Position numbers and translations under genes: made by a program | Shown: piece after piece, positions 27,316 through 34,270 of the stretch | Layout: each line of letters opens with the position of its first letter | How positions within the stretch are numbered: position 1 is the first letter of the stretch | Assembly (NCBI GenBank): GCA_016719055.1 | Contig: JADKAW010000010.1 | Location: 1-43,104, forward strand | From: Candidatus Rhodoferax mariagerensis | GTDB lineage: Bacteria > Pseudomonadota > Gammaproteobacteria > Burkholderiales > Burkholderiaceae_C | Length of the DNA stretch: 43,104 nucleotides | Reading direction: 5' to 3' | Notes under the pieces: model-generated | Seen by the model: the letters and a program-made list of their open reading frames with translations, nothing else | What the model was told of the DNA's origin: nothing | The model's database searches: none

Positions 27316-27731
27316 TCGCCGTAGACGCTGGTTTTCTGTTTGCATTGGCAGATGCTGATGACGCCTGGCATGCGCGTGCCCTTAGGCAAGTGGATACCGC
27401 GCGAGAAGGCTGGATAAGCACCTGGCCGGCGCTGGCAGAGGCCACCTATTTGTTGAGCCAGCGGCTTGGCGTGCACTTTGCCTGTTCGCTCATGGAGGAC
27501 GTGGCCGATGGCGTGCTGCATGTGTGGGACATTCCGGCACCTGACCTGGTCAAGATTGCGCCACTGATGCAACGTTACGCCAACCTGCCGATGGACCTGG
27601 CCGATGCCTCGCTGGTGCTGCTGGCCGAGCATCTGGGCCACGGCCGCATCCTGACCACCGACGAGCGCGACTTTGACACCTACCGCTGGAAAAGCCACAA
27701 GCCGTTTCACAACCTGCTGGCTGGAGATTAA
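27312..27731 (+). CDS. PIN-domain toxin (VapC-like)
   Basis: 139 residues with the PIN nuclease fold. Acidic metal-binding residues are visible at Asp5 (MIAVDAGFLFAL), Glu in WPALAEATYLL, Asp in MDLADASLVLLAEH and Asp in ILTTDERDFDTYRW. VapC toxins cut tRNA or rRNA; the target here cannot be told. ATG 27312 overlaps the antitoxin stop, so the pair is translationally coupled. The pair lies between gcdH and the CoA-transferase that probably works with it, which suggests insertion into a catabolic cluster. Confidence 0.88.
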   Translation: MIAVDAGFLFALADADDAWHARALRQVDTAREGWISTWPALAEATYLLSQRLGVHFACSLMEDVADGVLHVWDIPAPDLVKIAPLMQRYANLPMDLADASLVLLAEHLGHGRILTTDERDFDTYRWKSHKPFHNLLAGD

Positions 27732-27744
27732 GTGCTTGTTTATT

Positions 27745-27765
27745 GGGGTCAGAGTCGAATTTATG
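27745..27765. repeat. Possible RAYT/REP-type or IS scar motif
   Basis: TTGGGGTCAGAGTCGAATTT, about ten bases after the PIN toxin stop, resembles a motif I recall beside REP-associated tyrosine transposases and related elements in proteobacteria. Only one copy is present here and no transposase is near. The palindrome CAATTGG-TTTG-CCAATTG follows at 27781-27798. Confidence 0.3.
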
Positions 27766-27843
27766 CGGCAGGGGTTTCGTCAATTGGTTTGCCAATTGGG
27801 CTGAAAACCGAGTTAACTCAAGCGGGGAGTGAGGCCGGGGGTG

Positions 27844-27923
27844 GCAGCGGTTGGGGTATTGGGCCAGGCCTCAGACGCGCTACGCTTTGCGAAGTCGGCC
27901 TGGCCCAATACCCCAACCGCTGC
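27844..27923. repeat. Long hairpin element 1 (27-bp perfect stem, conserved 26-base loop)
   Basis: Bases 27844-27870 (GCAGCGGTTGGGG at the outer end, GGCC at the loop) are the exact reverse complement of 27897-27923. The 26-base loop 27871-27896 starts TCAGACGCGC and ends TTGCGAAGTC. The same loop, inverted and with one change, is found in element 2. The two stems differ except for the GGCC next to the loop. No protein-coding role is supported. Confidence 0.85.
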
Positions 27924-28064
27924 AGGACGCGCCGTGACTTGCTGGCATTCAATACCAAGTCAGGAAGACCCTATTTGGCTGAAAAAGAACTCTCAAGCAA
28001 GCGATGCACGCGGGCATATGGTATTTGGTTTTTGGACTTTTCTGCGCAACCCGCACACTGTCCG

Positions 28065-28142
28065 GGCCATGGGTGCTTGGGCGGGGGGCCGACTTCGCAA
28101 AGCGTAGCGTGTCTGAGGCCCCCTGCCCAAGCCCCCGTGGCC
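28065..28142. repeat. Long hairpin element 2 (26-bp stem, same loop inverted)
   Basis: Arms 28065-28090 and 28117-28142 pair over 26 positions with one mismatch and two positions that would be G-U pairs in RNA. The inner end is again GGCC. The loop 28091-28116 starts GACTTCGCAA and ends GTGTCTGA, matching the reverse complement of the loop of element 1 at 25 of 26 bases. The two elements are 141 bases apart in opposite orientation. The gene-free stretch 27732-28268 consists mainly of these two hairpins. Confidence 0.82.
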
Positions 28143-28268
28143 AGCCACCGTACTGAAATCTTCAAGAAAGCCTGCACGAAATTCACCTCATCAGCACCGA
28201 CATTCCTGAACCCGCGCGCATCAATCCAATTTCAAGTCAACCCTATTTCACGCTAACCAAAACTCACC

Positions 28269-29534
28269 ATGACCCAGCCAGCCGCCCTCTCCCACCTCAA
28301 AGTTCTCGACCTTTCCCGCGTGCTGGCAGGCCCCTGGGCCACGCAAATGCTGGCCGACCTGGGTGCTGACGTGATCAAGGTCGAACGCCCCGGTGCCGGC
28401 GACGACACACGCCACTGGGGTCCGCCGTTCCTGAAAGACGCTGACGGAAATGACACCGACCAAGCCACCTACTTCACCGCCTGCAACCGCAACAAACGCG
28501 CCATCACGCTCGACATGGCCCAGCCTGAGGGGCAGGCGCTGATTCGACAGATGGCGGAACAAAGCGATATCCTGGTCGAAAACTTCAAGGTCGGTGGCTT
28601 GAAACAATACGGACTGGACTTTGAGAGCCTGAAAGCCGTCAACCCGCGCCTGATTTACTGCTCGGTCACCGGTTTTGGGCAAAACGGCCCCTATGCCGAG
28701 CGCGCCGGATACGACCTGATGATCCAGGCCATGAGCGGCATGATGAGCATCACCGGCCAGGCCGATGGCACGCCTGGCGGTGGCCCAATGCGCATTGGTG
28801 TGGCGTTGATCGACATCCTGACCGGCATTTACGCCACCAGCGCCATCCTGGCGGCGGTTGAGGCGCGCCACCAAACCGGCTTGGGCCAGCACATTGACAT
28901 GGCTTTGCTGGACGTGGGCATGGCGGTGCTGGCCAACCAGGCCGCTGGTTTTTTGAACACGGGCAACGTGCCGCGACGCCAGGGCAACACCCACCCCAGC
29001 CTGGCACCCTACCAGACCTTTGACACCGCCGACGGATCGATGCTGCTGGCCATTGGCAACGACGGCCAGTTTGCCCGCTTTTGCGAAGCTGCCGGCCACT
29101 CCGGCTGGGCGCAGGACGCACGCTTCACCAGCAACACCCTGCGTGTGAAAAACCGTGAGGCGCTGATTGCGCTGATGCTGCCGGTGACCCGCTCGCGCAA
29201 CACCGCTGCCTGGATCACGCTGCTGGAAGACAAGGCGGTGCCCTGTGGCCCGATCAACGACATGGCACAGGCCTTTGCCGACCCCCAGGTGCTGGCCCGG
29301 GGTTTAGTGGTTAAACAGCCTGTAGCCCATATAGATAAAGCGCTAGTAGCTACTGATCATGTAGCGCCTGCGGTCAACATCCACACGGTGGCCAGCCCGC
29401 TGCGCCTGACCGCCACACCCCCTGTGCTGCATCGTGCGCCGCCCAGACTGGGTGAGCATACCGATGAAGTGCTGGCAGCGCTGGGGCTGGATTTGCCCGC
29501 CATTGAGGGCCTGCGCGCGCGCGGCGTGGTGTGA
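28269..29534 (+). CDS. Class III CoA-transferase (CaiB/BaiF family)
   Basis: 421 residues. Family landmarks are VLDLSRVLAGPWATQMLADLGADVIKVE at the N terminus, CNRNKRAITLDM, VENFKVGG and GYDLMIQAMSG. The Asp in HIDMALLD is the expected catalytic residue that forms the acyl-enzyme. Together with gcdH upstream, the likely reaction is CoA transfer from succinyl-CoA to glutarate (inference from context, as in the human enzyme SUGCT). Oddity: residues about 348-366, encoded by 29311-29365, derive from a dispersed repeat also found at 9430-9484, absorbed in frame. Confidence 0.9.
   Translation: MTQPAALSHLKVLDLSRVLAGPWATQMLADLGADVIKVERPGAGDDTRHWGPPFLKDADGNDTDQATYFTACNRNKRAITLDMAQPEGQALIRQMAEQSDILVENFKVGGLKQYGLDFESLKAVNPRLIYCSVTGFGQNGPYAERAGYDLMIQAMSGMMSITGQADGTPGGGPMRIGVALIDILTGIYATSAILAAVEARHQTGLGQHIDMALLDVGMAVLANQAAGFLNTGNVPRRQGNTHPSLAPYQTFDTADGSMLLAIGNDGQFARFCEAAGHSGWAQDARFTSNTLRVKNREALIALMLPVTRSRNTAAWITLLEDKAVPCGPINDMAQAFADPQVLARGLVVKQPVAHIDKALVATDHVAPAVNIHTVASPLRLTATPPVLHRAPPRLGEHTDEVLAALGLDLPAIEGLRARGVV
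29311..29365 (-). repeat. Dispersed repeat, copy B, inside the CoA-transferase gene
   Basis: The reverse strand carries TAGCT, AGCGCTTT and GGGCT at the same spacing as 9430-9484. The encoded stretch QPVAHIDKALVATDHVAP lies between conserved blocks and the frame is kept. It is either tolerated in a surface loop or changes the protein slightly. Confidence 0.6.
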
Positions 29535-29567
29535 TTGGCGTCCCTGTTGGGTGTGTGTTCAGCAGGC

Positions 29568-30761
29568 CTATGCGCCGGCCAGCGTACTGTTGGCATCGCG
29601 TTTCTCGATCACTTTGAGCACCAGCAGCAGCAGTGTGCCGACCGCCAACACACCAGCGGCACAGTACAGCCCGGCGTTGTAGCTGCCCAGCTGCACGGCC
29701 AATTGGCCGGTAATGGCCGGGCCGATGATTTGCGCCACGCCATAAGACAGCGTCATTTTGCCCATCATCTTGGCCGGGCGGGTGGGGTAGTAGCGCCCCG
29801 CCATGCTTAGCACCAGGCTCACCATGCCGATGAAGGTGCCGCCAAACAGCAGCGCGCCCAGTAACGTGGCAACCAGCCCGCCCATCAGCACCGGCAGCAA
29901 GATGCCCACAATTTGCAGCACAGCCGCCAATATCAACGCATTCAGGTCACCCGTGCGCCGGGCAATCAAGTCCCAGTTGATGCACGCCGGTGCCGCCCCA
30001 ATGCCTATGGCCAGAAAAGCCAGGTTGCCCCGGCCAGCCAGCCCTGGCAACTGGTTGACGATGGCCACAATGAAGGTGGCGCTGACCACATAGCCAAAGC
30101 CGGCGCAAAAATATGCCGCCATGAAAATCCGCAAATACAGCGCACTGGGCGGCTTGTCGTGCATGGTCTGGCCGCTGGCGGTCAGGCCGGTCTGGTCGGG
30201 CGGCGGCAGCCAGGCCAGTGCCGGGTACAGCAGCACGCAGCCGATGGCGGCAAAGGCCCACCACTGCTCGCGCCAGTCCAGCGCCGGGTGCATCAGCATC
30301 ACCGCCGCCGAACAGCCGGCAATGCCCAGCCCGATGCCGGCAAAGTGGATGCCCAGCTCGCTGCGGTGGTGGTGGCGGATCAGCCAGTTCAGAATCAACC
30401 CGGTGCCCAGCAACATACCCGCCGAACTGGTCAGCCCCGCCACATAACGCGACAGCGCCCAAATCCACACATTGGTGGTGAGCGCCATGACCAGCGTACT
30501 GAGAATGGCCAGTACCATGCCAATGCGGTAGAGCCGGTCTTTGAGCACCAGGCTGCTGATTTGCGAGGCAATCAGCGCGCCGCTCAGATAACCAGCGTAG
30601 TTGATGGCAGCCAGCCAACCGGCCTGCGCCACCCCTAAACCGGCTTGCTGCTGCATCAGCGGCAGCAACGGCGTATAGGCAAAGCGGGCCACGCCCAGCG
30701 TCAGCAACAGGCTGAAGATGCCGGCGCTGAGGACTTTGAGACGGGCGGTTTGGTTGTTCAT
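29568..30761 (-). CDS. MFS transporter (YbfB/YjiJ family)
   Basis: 397 residues, twelve predicted membrane helices, starting MNNQTARLKVLSAGIFSLLL with VARFAYTPLLPLMQ right after the first helix, the hallmark of the YbfB/YjiJ family. The frame is open about 400 bases further upstream, but that extension is low-complexity and out of family, so ATG 30761 was chosen. Substrate is not known for this family. It is convergent with the CoA-transferase gene, ending 33 bases from it. Confidence 0.9.
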   Translation of the reverse strand: MNNQTARLKVLSAGIFSLLLTLGVARFAYTPLLPLMQQQAGLGVAQAGWLAAINYAGYLSGALIASQISSLVLKDRLYRIGMVLAILSTLVMALTTNVWIWALSRYVAGLTSSAGMLLGTGLILNWLIRHHHRSELGIHFAGIGLGIAGCSAAVMLMHPALDWREQWWAFAAIGCVLLYPALAWLPPPDQTGLTASGQTMHDKPPSALYLRIFMAAYFCAGFGYVVSATFIVAIVNQLPGLAGRGNLAFLAIGIGAAPACINWDLIARRTGDLNALILAAVLQIVGILLPVLMGGLVATLLGALLFGGTFIGMVSLVLSMAGRYYPTRPAKMMGKMTLSYGVAQIIGPAITGQLAVQLGSYNAGLYCAAGVLAVGTLLLLVLKVIEKRDANSTLAGA

Positions 30762-30890
30762 GGTGGGGGGACGTATGGGTCTGCAGAAAAAACGGCAGGC
30801 AGCAGGCGGTGTCACAGGCAGTTTAAGGGACAGGGCAGGCCAACGGTGCGGCTGGCTTTGATAATGTCGAGATATCAAACAGGGGGTGCC

Positions 30891-31019
30891 ATGGATCGGA
30901 CCGAGCGCTTTTACAAAATCAACCAACTGTTGCGCGCAAACAAAGGGGTCAGTTTTGCCATCCTGCTGGCAGGACTGGACGCAGACGGCGTGCTCTCCAC
31001 CCACATCGCCCCGTTTTGA
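30891..31019 (+). pseudogene. Truncated YafY/WYL-type transcription factor (N-terminal stub)
   Basis: The 42 codons begin MDRTERFYKINQLLR and continue VSFAILLAGLD, which matches the start of the helix-turn-helix of YafY/WYL regulators (about 230-330 residues when complete). The recognition helix and the WYL sensor domain are missing; after GLD the frame reads unrelated residues and stops. GGGGGTGCC lies before the ATG. WYL proteins often regulate CRISPR-Cas and other defence loci, so this may be what is left of the original regulator of the cas operon downstream (inference). Bases 31020-31189 hold nothing recognised. Confidence 0.65.
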
Positions 31020-31189
31020 TGGCAAGGTTGAACGCCCTTCTGGGACCAGCGCCGCTGCGCTGCCTGGTGGGGGATGTGGAGAAAGAGCTGGGTACATATA
31101 TTTATTGGGGCGGGGCAGAGGGTCATGTGGTGAGCCTTTGGGGGAGTAAGCTATACAACAATCAACGACATCCATGGGGGGGTTCCATC

Positions 31190-32020
31190 ATGTCACAGGC
31201 ATTGGTCCATTCTGGGTTGGCATCAGATCAGACGACTCAAATTTTTGACGAGGCTGCTATGAAAGCTTGTCCCATTGAATTTGACGACCCGAACATACGT
31301 CGCGTGCACGACAAAGCCACAGCAACATGGTGGTTTGCTGTGATCGACGTGTTGCAGATGCTCACCCAGCAGACCGATGCGCTGGCGGCCCGCAGATACT
31401 GGAATCAGCTCAAACACCGCCTGGACAAGGAAGGCAGCCAACTGGTGACAAGTTGTCGCCAGATGAAAATGACCGCCGCCGATGGCAAGCAGCGACTCAT
31501 GGACGTAGCCACCGCCGAAACACTGTTGGGCCTGATTCAGTCTGTTTCCAACCCGAAAGCCGAGCCCATCAAACTCTGGATGGCCAAAGTGGGTTTTGAG
31601 TGCATGCAAGAAACGACTGACCCGGCACTGTTACTGGATCGTGCTCGCCAGACCTGGCGGCAGCAAGGTCACGGTGACGAATGGATTACGCAGCGTATGA
31701 ACGGGCAGGAACCCCGCAGCAAGCTGCCCGACCACTGGAGCGAGCACGACAAAAAGGATCGCGCGTTTGATACCCCGACCAACCAAAGCCCGCGTGACCA
31801 TACGAGTGAAGCGGAGTTGATTTTTAATGCTCTGGCGGAGTTGTCCACCCAACAGATTGCTGAAAGCGCTGAGATCACCGGAATGATGGATAACAAGTCT
31901 GCGGCCAAAGCCGGGGGCTGCATTGCTGCCCGGGCACGGAAGGAGTTGGAAAGGCAGATGGGAAAGCGGGAGGCGACTGGTACAAATTTCCTGCCACCGG
32001 TTGCGATCAAGTCAATTTGA
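31190..32020 (+). CDS. BRO-N domain protein (phage antirepressor-like)
   Basis: About 276 residues. IRRVHDKATATWWFAVIDVLQMLT, RRYWNQLKHRL, GSQLVTSCRQMKMTAADGK and LLGLIQSVSNPKAEPIKLWMAKVG are the characteristic blocks of the BRO-N/antirepressor-like family found in phages and scattered in bacterial defence and mobile regions. The C-terminal block SEAELIFNALAELSTQQIAE and KAGGCIAARARKELE also fits. The middle seems about 20 residues shorter than I expect for relatives. ATG 31190 follows a G-rich stretch; ATG 31259 is an alternative start. It occupies the place where cas3 would precede cas5 in a type I-C operon. Function is unknown. Confidence 0.82.
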   Translation: MSQALVHSGLASDQTTQIFDEAAMKACPIEFDDPNIRRVHDKATATWWFAVIDVLQMLTQQTDALAARRYWNQLKHRLDKEGSQLVTSCRQMKMTAADGKQRLMDVATAETLLGLIQSVSNPKAEPIKLWMAKVGFECMQETTDPALLLDRARQTWRQQGHGDEWITQRMNGQEPRSKLPDHWSEHDKKDRAFDTPTNQSPRDHTSEAELIFNALAELSTQQIAESAEITGMMDNKSAAKAGGCIAARARKELERQMGKREATGTNFLPPVAIKSI

Positions 32021-32107
32021 GTTCTGCAAAGGGCGAAAAATGATTTTTTAGAAAGCTGAGATGCACGTGAAAGCATGCACATGACAAATTACGAAAGGTG
32101 ACTTTGA

Positions 32108-33745
32108 ATGAGCAAGGAATATTTTGTTTCGTTAGAGATTTCCGGGCCAACAGCCATGTGGACTAGACCTGATACTGGAGACTCCCCGGTTAGCTACCCA
32201 GCACCGACGTATTGCGCAGTAAAAGGCATCTTCGAGTCCATTCTGTGGATTCAGGCAGTTGAGGTTATACCTAGAAAAATAGAGATATGTGCCCCCATCG
32301 TTTATCACAGCTACAACACAAATTACGGTGGACCGTTACGTAAGGGGGGTGTCATTCAATCTGGCGGTAGTTTTCAGCTTTTGGCATCGGCATTGATAAA
32401 TCCTTGCTACCGCTTTTATGCTGAGATTCAGCGAAATCCAAGAACAAATGGGGCAATGAACGAGCGAACACGCTCTTGGCAAAGCAAGACCACATCTCCC
32501 GCACATGCTTATCAAGAAATATTTGATCGACGGCTAAAGCGTGGTCAATGCTTTTCAATACCGTTCTTGGGTTGGAAAGAGTTTGCGCCCGACTATGTCG
32601 GCATCTTTCGGCCAACAACTCAAGTGATGTCTGATGTAAATCTACATATCCCCAGCATGTTGCGACAGGTTTTCCCCAATGGGTTGAACAGCGATCTGCA
32701 GTACGTGTTTGACAATGATGTGAAGATCACAGCGGGTGTGCTCACCACACCCGACAGCTATCTGCGGCTCGACAACGACACGCTGCGCGTGGAGGTGGAG
32801 CGCGAAACTCGCTTGCGCGTGCCACTGCACCATCTGAGCTCGGTGGTTTGCTTTGGCCACATCAATTTGTCTGCACCTTTGATGCACCGGCTGGCCGACG
32901 ATGGCGTGGCGCTGGTGCTGCTGGACGACAACGGCCGCTTCAAGGCGCGGCTGGAAGGGGCAGTCAGCGGAAATGTGTTGCTGCGCCAGGCGCAGTTCCA
33001 GCGTGTGGCTGACGCTGCCTTCACGCTGGACATGGCGCGCGCCAGCGTGGCAGGCAAGATCAAAAACACCAGGCAGGTGCTGCTACGCGGTGCCCGCGAA
33101 GCCAAGTCTGAGGATGAAGCCAAAACCCTGGCCCGGCTGGGCGATGATCTGGCCGCCAGCTTGCGCGCCTTGCCTAGTGTTCCTAACCTGGACAGCCTGC
33201 GCGGCGTGGAAGGCGAAGCCGCACGCCAATACTTTAGCGGTTTGAACCTGCTGGTGCGACCCGATCAACGCAGCGCCTTTGCCATGGACGGGCGCACGCG
33301 CCGCCCCCCGCGTGATCGCTTCAACGCCATGTTGTCATTTTTGTACGCGATGTGGATGAACGACTGCCGCAGTGCGCTGGAAGCTGCGGGTCTGGACCCC
33401 CAAGTAGGCTTTTTGCACGCCCTGCGTCCGGGCCGCGCCGCCCTGGCGCTGGATTTGATGGAAGAATTTCGCCCCTGGGCCGACCGGTTGGCCCTGACCC
33501 TCGTCAACCGGGGGCAGTTGAACGCTGACGACTTCGTGCTACGAGAGGGCGGTGGTGTGACGCTGCTGCCCGACGCGCGCAAAGCTGTGGTGGTGGCCTA
33601 CCAAGAGCGCAAGAAAGACGAAATCACACACCTGTTGTTGGCACAGTCTGTGCCGCTGGGTCTGGTGCCACTGGTTCAAGCCCGCCTGATGGCACGTGCG
33701 GTGCGCGAAGGCGGCGCGCCATATGTGCCGTTTGTGTCGAAATAA
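32108..33745 (+). CDS. Cas5-Cas1 fusion (type I-C), chimeric CRISPR protein
   Basis: 545 residues in one open frame. Residues 1 to about 212 are a type I-C Cas5 (Cas5d): YFVSLEISGPTAMW, SYPAPTYCAVKGIFESILW, AYQEIFDRRLKRGQCF and PFLGWKEFAPDYVG. From about residue 213 a Cas1 begins at TTPDSYLRLDNDTLRVEVE, lacking only the first ten or so residues of a normal type I-C Cas1. The Cas1 active site is kept: Glu in GVEGEAARQYF (368-370), His437 in FLHALRPGR and Asp449 in LALDLMEEF. Cas5d normally processes crRNA and caps Cascade; Cas1 integrates spacers with Cas2. cas8c, cas7 and cas4, usually between them, are absent. The Cas5 half is clearly AT-richer (about 40% GC near 32221-32280) than the Cas1 half (over 60% near 33421-33480). 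ATG follows GAAAGGTG. Confidence 0.9.
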   Translation: MSKEYFVSLEISGPTAMWTRPDTGDSPVSYPAPTYCAVKGIFESILWIQAVEVIPRKIEICAPIVYHSYNTNYGGPLRKGGVIQSGGSFQLLASALINPCYRFYAEIQRNPRTNGAMNERTRSWQSKTTSPAHAYQEIFDRRLKRGQCFSIPFLGWKEFAPDYVGIFRPTTQVMSDVNLHIPSMLRQVFPNGLNSDLQYVFDNDVKITAGVLTTPDSYLRLDNDTLRVEVERETRLRVPLHHLSSVVCFGHINLSAPLMHRLADDGVALVLLDDNGRFKARLEGAVSGNVLLRQAQFQRVADAAFTLDMARASVAGKIKNTRQVLLRGAREAKSEDEAKTLARLGDDLAASLRALPSVPNLDSLRGVEGEAARQYFSGLNLLVRPDQRSAFAMDGRTRRPPRDRFNAMLSFLYAMWMNDCRSALEAAGLDPQVGFLHALRPGRAALALDLMEEFRPWADRLALTLVNRGQLNADDFVLREGGGVTLLPDARKAVVVAYQERKKDEITHLLLAQSVPLGLVPLVQARLMARAVREGGAPYVPFVSK

Positions 33746-33754
33746 AGGGCCCTC

Positions 33755-34045
33755 ATGCTGGTGCTGGTTTGTTATGACGTGAACACCGAGACAAGGGCGG
33801 GCCGCCGCCGCTTGCGCCGTGTGGCTCGGGTGTGTGAAAGCACCGGACAGCGGGTGCAAAAGTCGGTATTTGAGTGTCAACTGGACTTGGCTAGGTTTGA
33901 AGCGCTGGAGCGGGATCTGCTGGCAGAAATCGACCCTAGCATGGACTGCCTGCGGCTGTATCGCATCCCCGGCACGCGCGGGTTTGAGGTGATTGAGCAC
34001 GGCACGTTCAAAGCAGTGGATTTTGATGGCCCTTTGGTGCTCTGA
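33755..34045 (+). CDS. cas2: CRISPR-associated endonuclease Cas2 (type I-C)
   Basis: 96 residues. It begins MLVLVCYDVNTET, with the conserved Asp after the first strand, and has RRRLRRVARVCESTGQRVQ and SVFECQLD, all typical of Cas2 of subtype I-C. Cas2 forms the core of the Cas1-Cas2 integrase. It starts nine bases after the Cas5-Cas1 stop and lies 225 bases before the first repeat, the usual cas1-cas2-leader-array arrangement. It appears intact. Confidence 0.95.
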   Translation: MLVLVCYDVNTETRAGRRRLRRVARVCESTGQRVQKSVFECQLDLARFEALERDLLAEIDPSMDCLRLYRIPGTRGFEVIEHGTFKAVDFDGPLVL

Positions 34046-34270
34046 CCAACCGATTCTTGGTGACTATGCCAGTCTCGTCATGGTATGGTTACAGCCGCGA
34101 ACCCAAAGTGATTGCTTTTTCACCTGGAGGTTCGCGCGCTTTACAACTCGTTGTTTTGGATGGCTTTTTGATTTTTGAGGATGATCTTTTTTGCAAACAC
34201 ATGTCGTCAACGTCAGGTTCGCGAAAATGCCCGGGGAAATCGAATGCCGACAAGGCTTTGAGCGCGAAGC
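34046..34270 (+). promoter_or_regulatory. CRISPR leader
   Basis: The 225 bases between cas2 and the first repeat are AT-richer than their surroundings, with T-rich tracts (GCTTTTTGATTTTTGAGG, then GATCTTTTTTGC). The array reads away from it with repeats ending ATTGAAAC, so this is the leader side. GGTTCGCGCG at 34129 and GGTTCGCG at 34216 resemble the first bases of the repeat; they may be remnants of lost repeats or leader motifs. The crRNA promoter should lie here but cannot be placed exactly. Confidence 0.75.

Noticed and set aside
27732..28256. A 174-codon frame across the two hairpins
   Set aside because: It runs through both inverted repeats, has no ribosome binding site or family resemblance, and its composition follows the repeats.
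30762..31175. Upstream extension of the MFS transporter frame
   Set aside because: It crosses the divergent WYL stub, has no family similarity, and the transporter has a normal start at 30761.
32055..32085. Direct repeat ATGCAC before the Cas5-Cas1 gene
   Set aside because: Six bases at a 14-base period is too little to call an operator without comparison to other loci.
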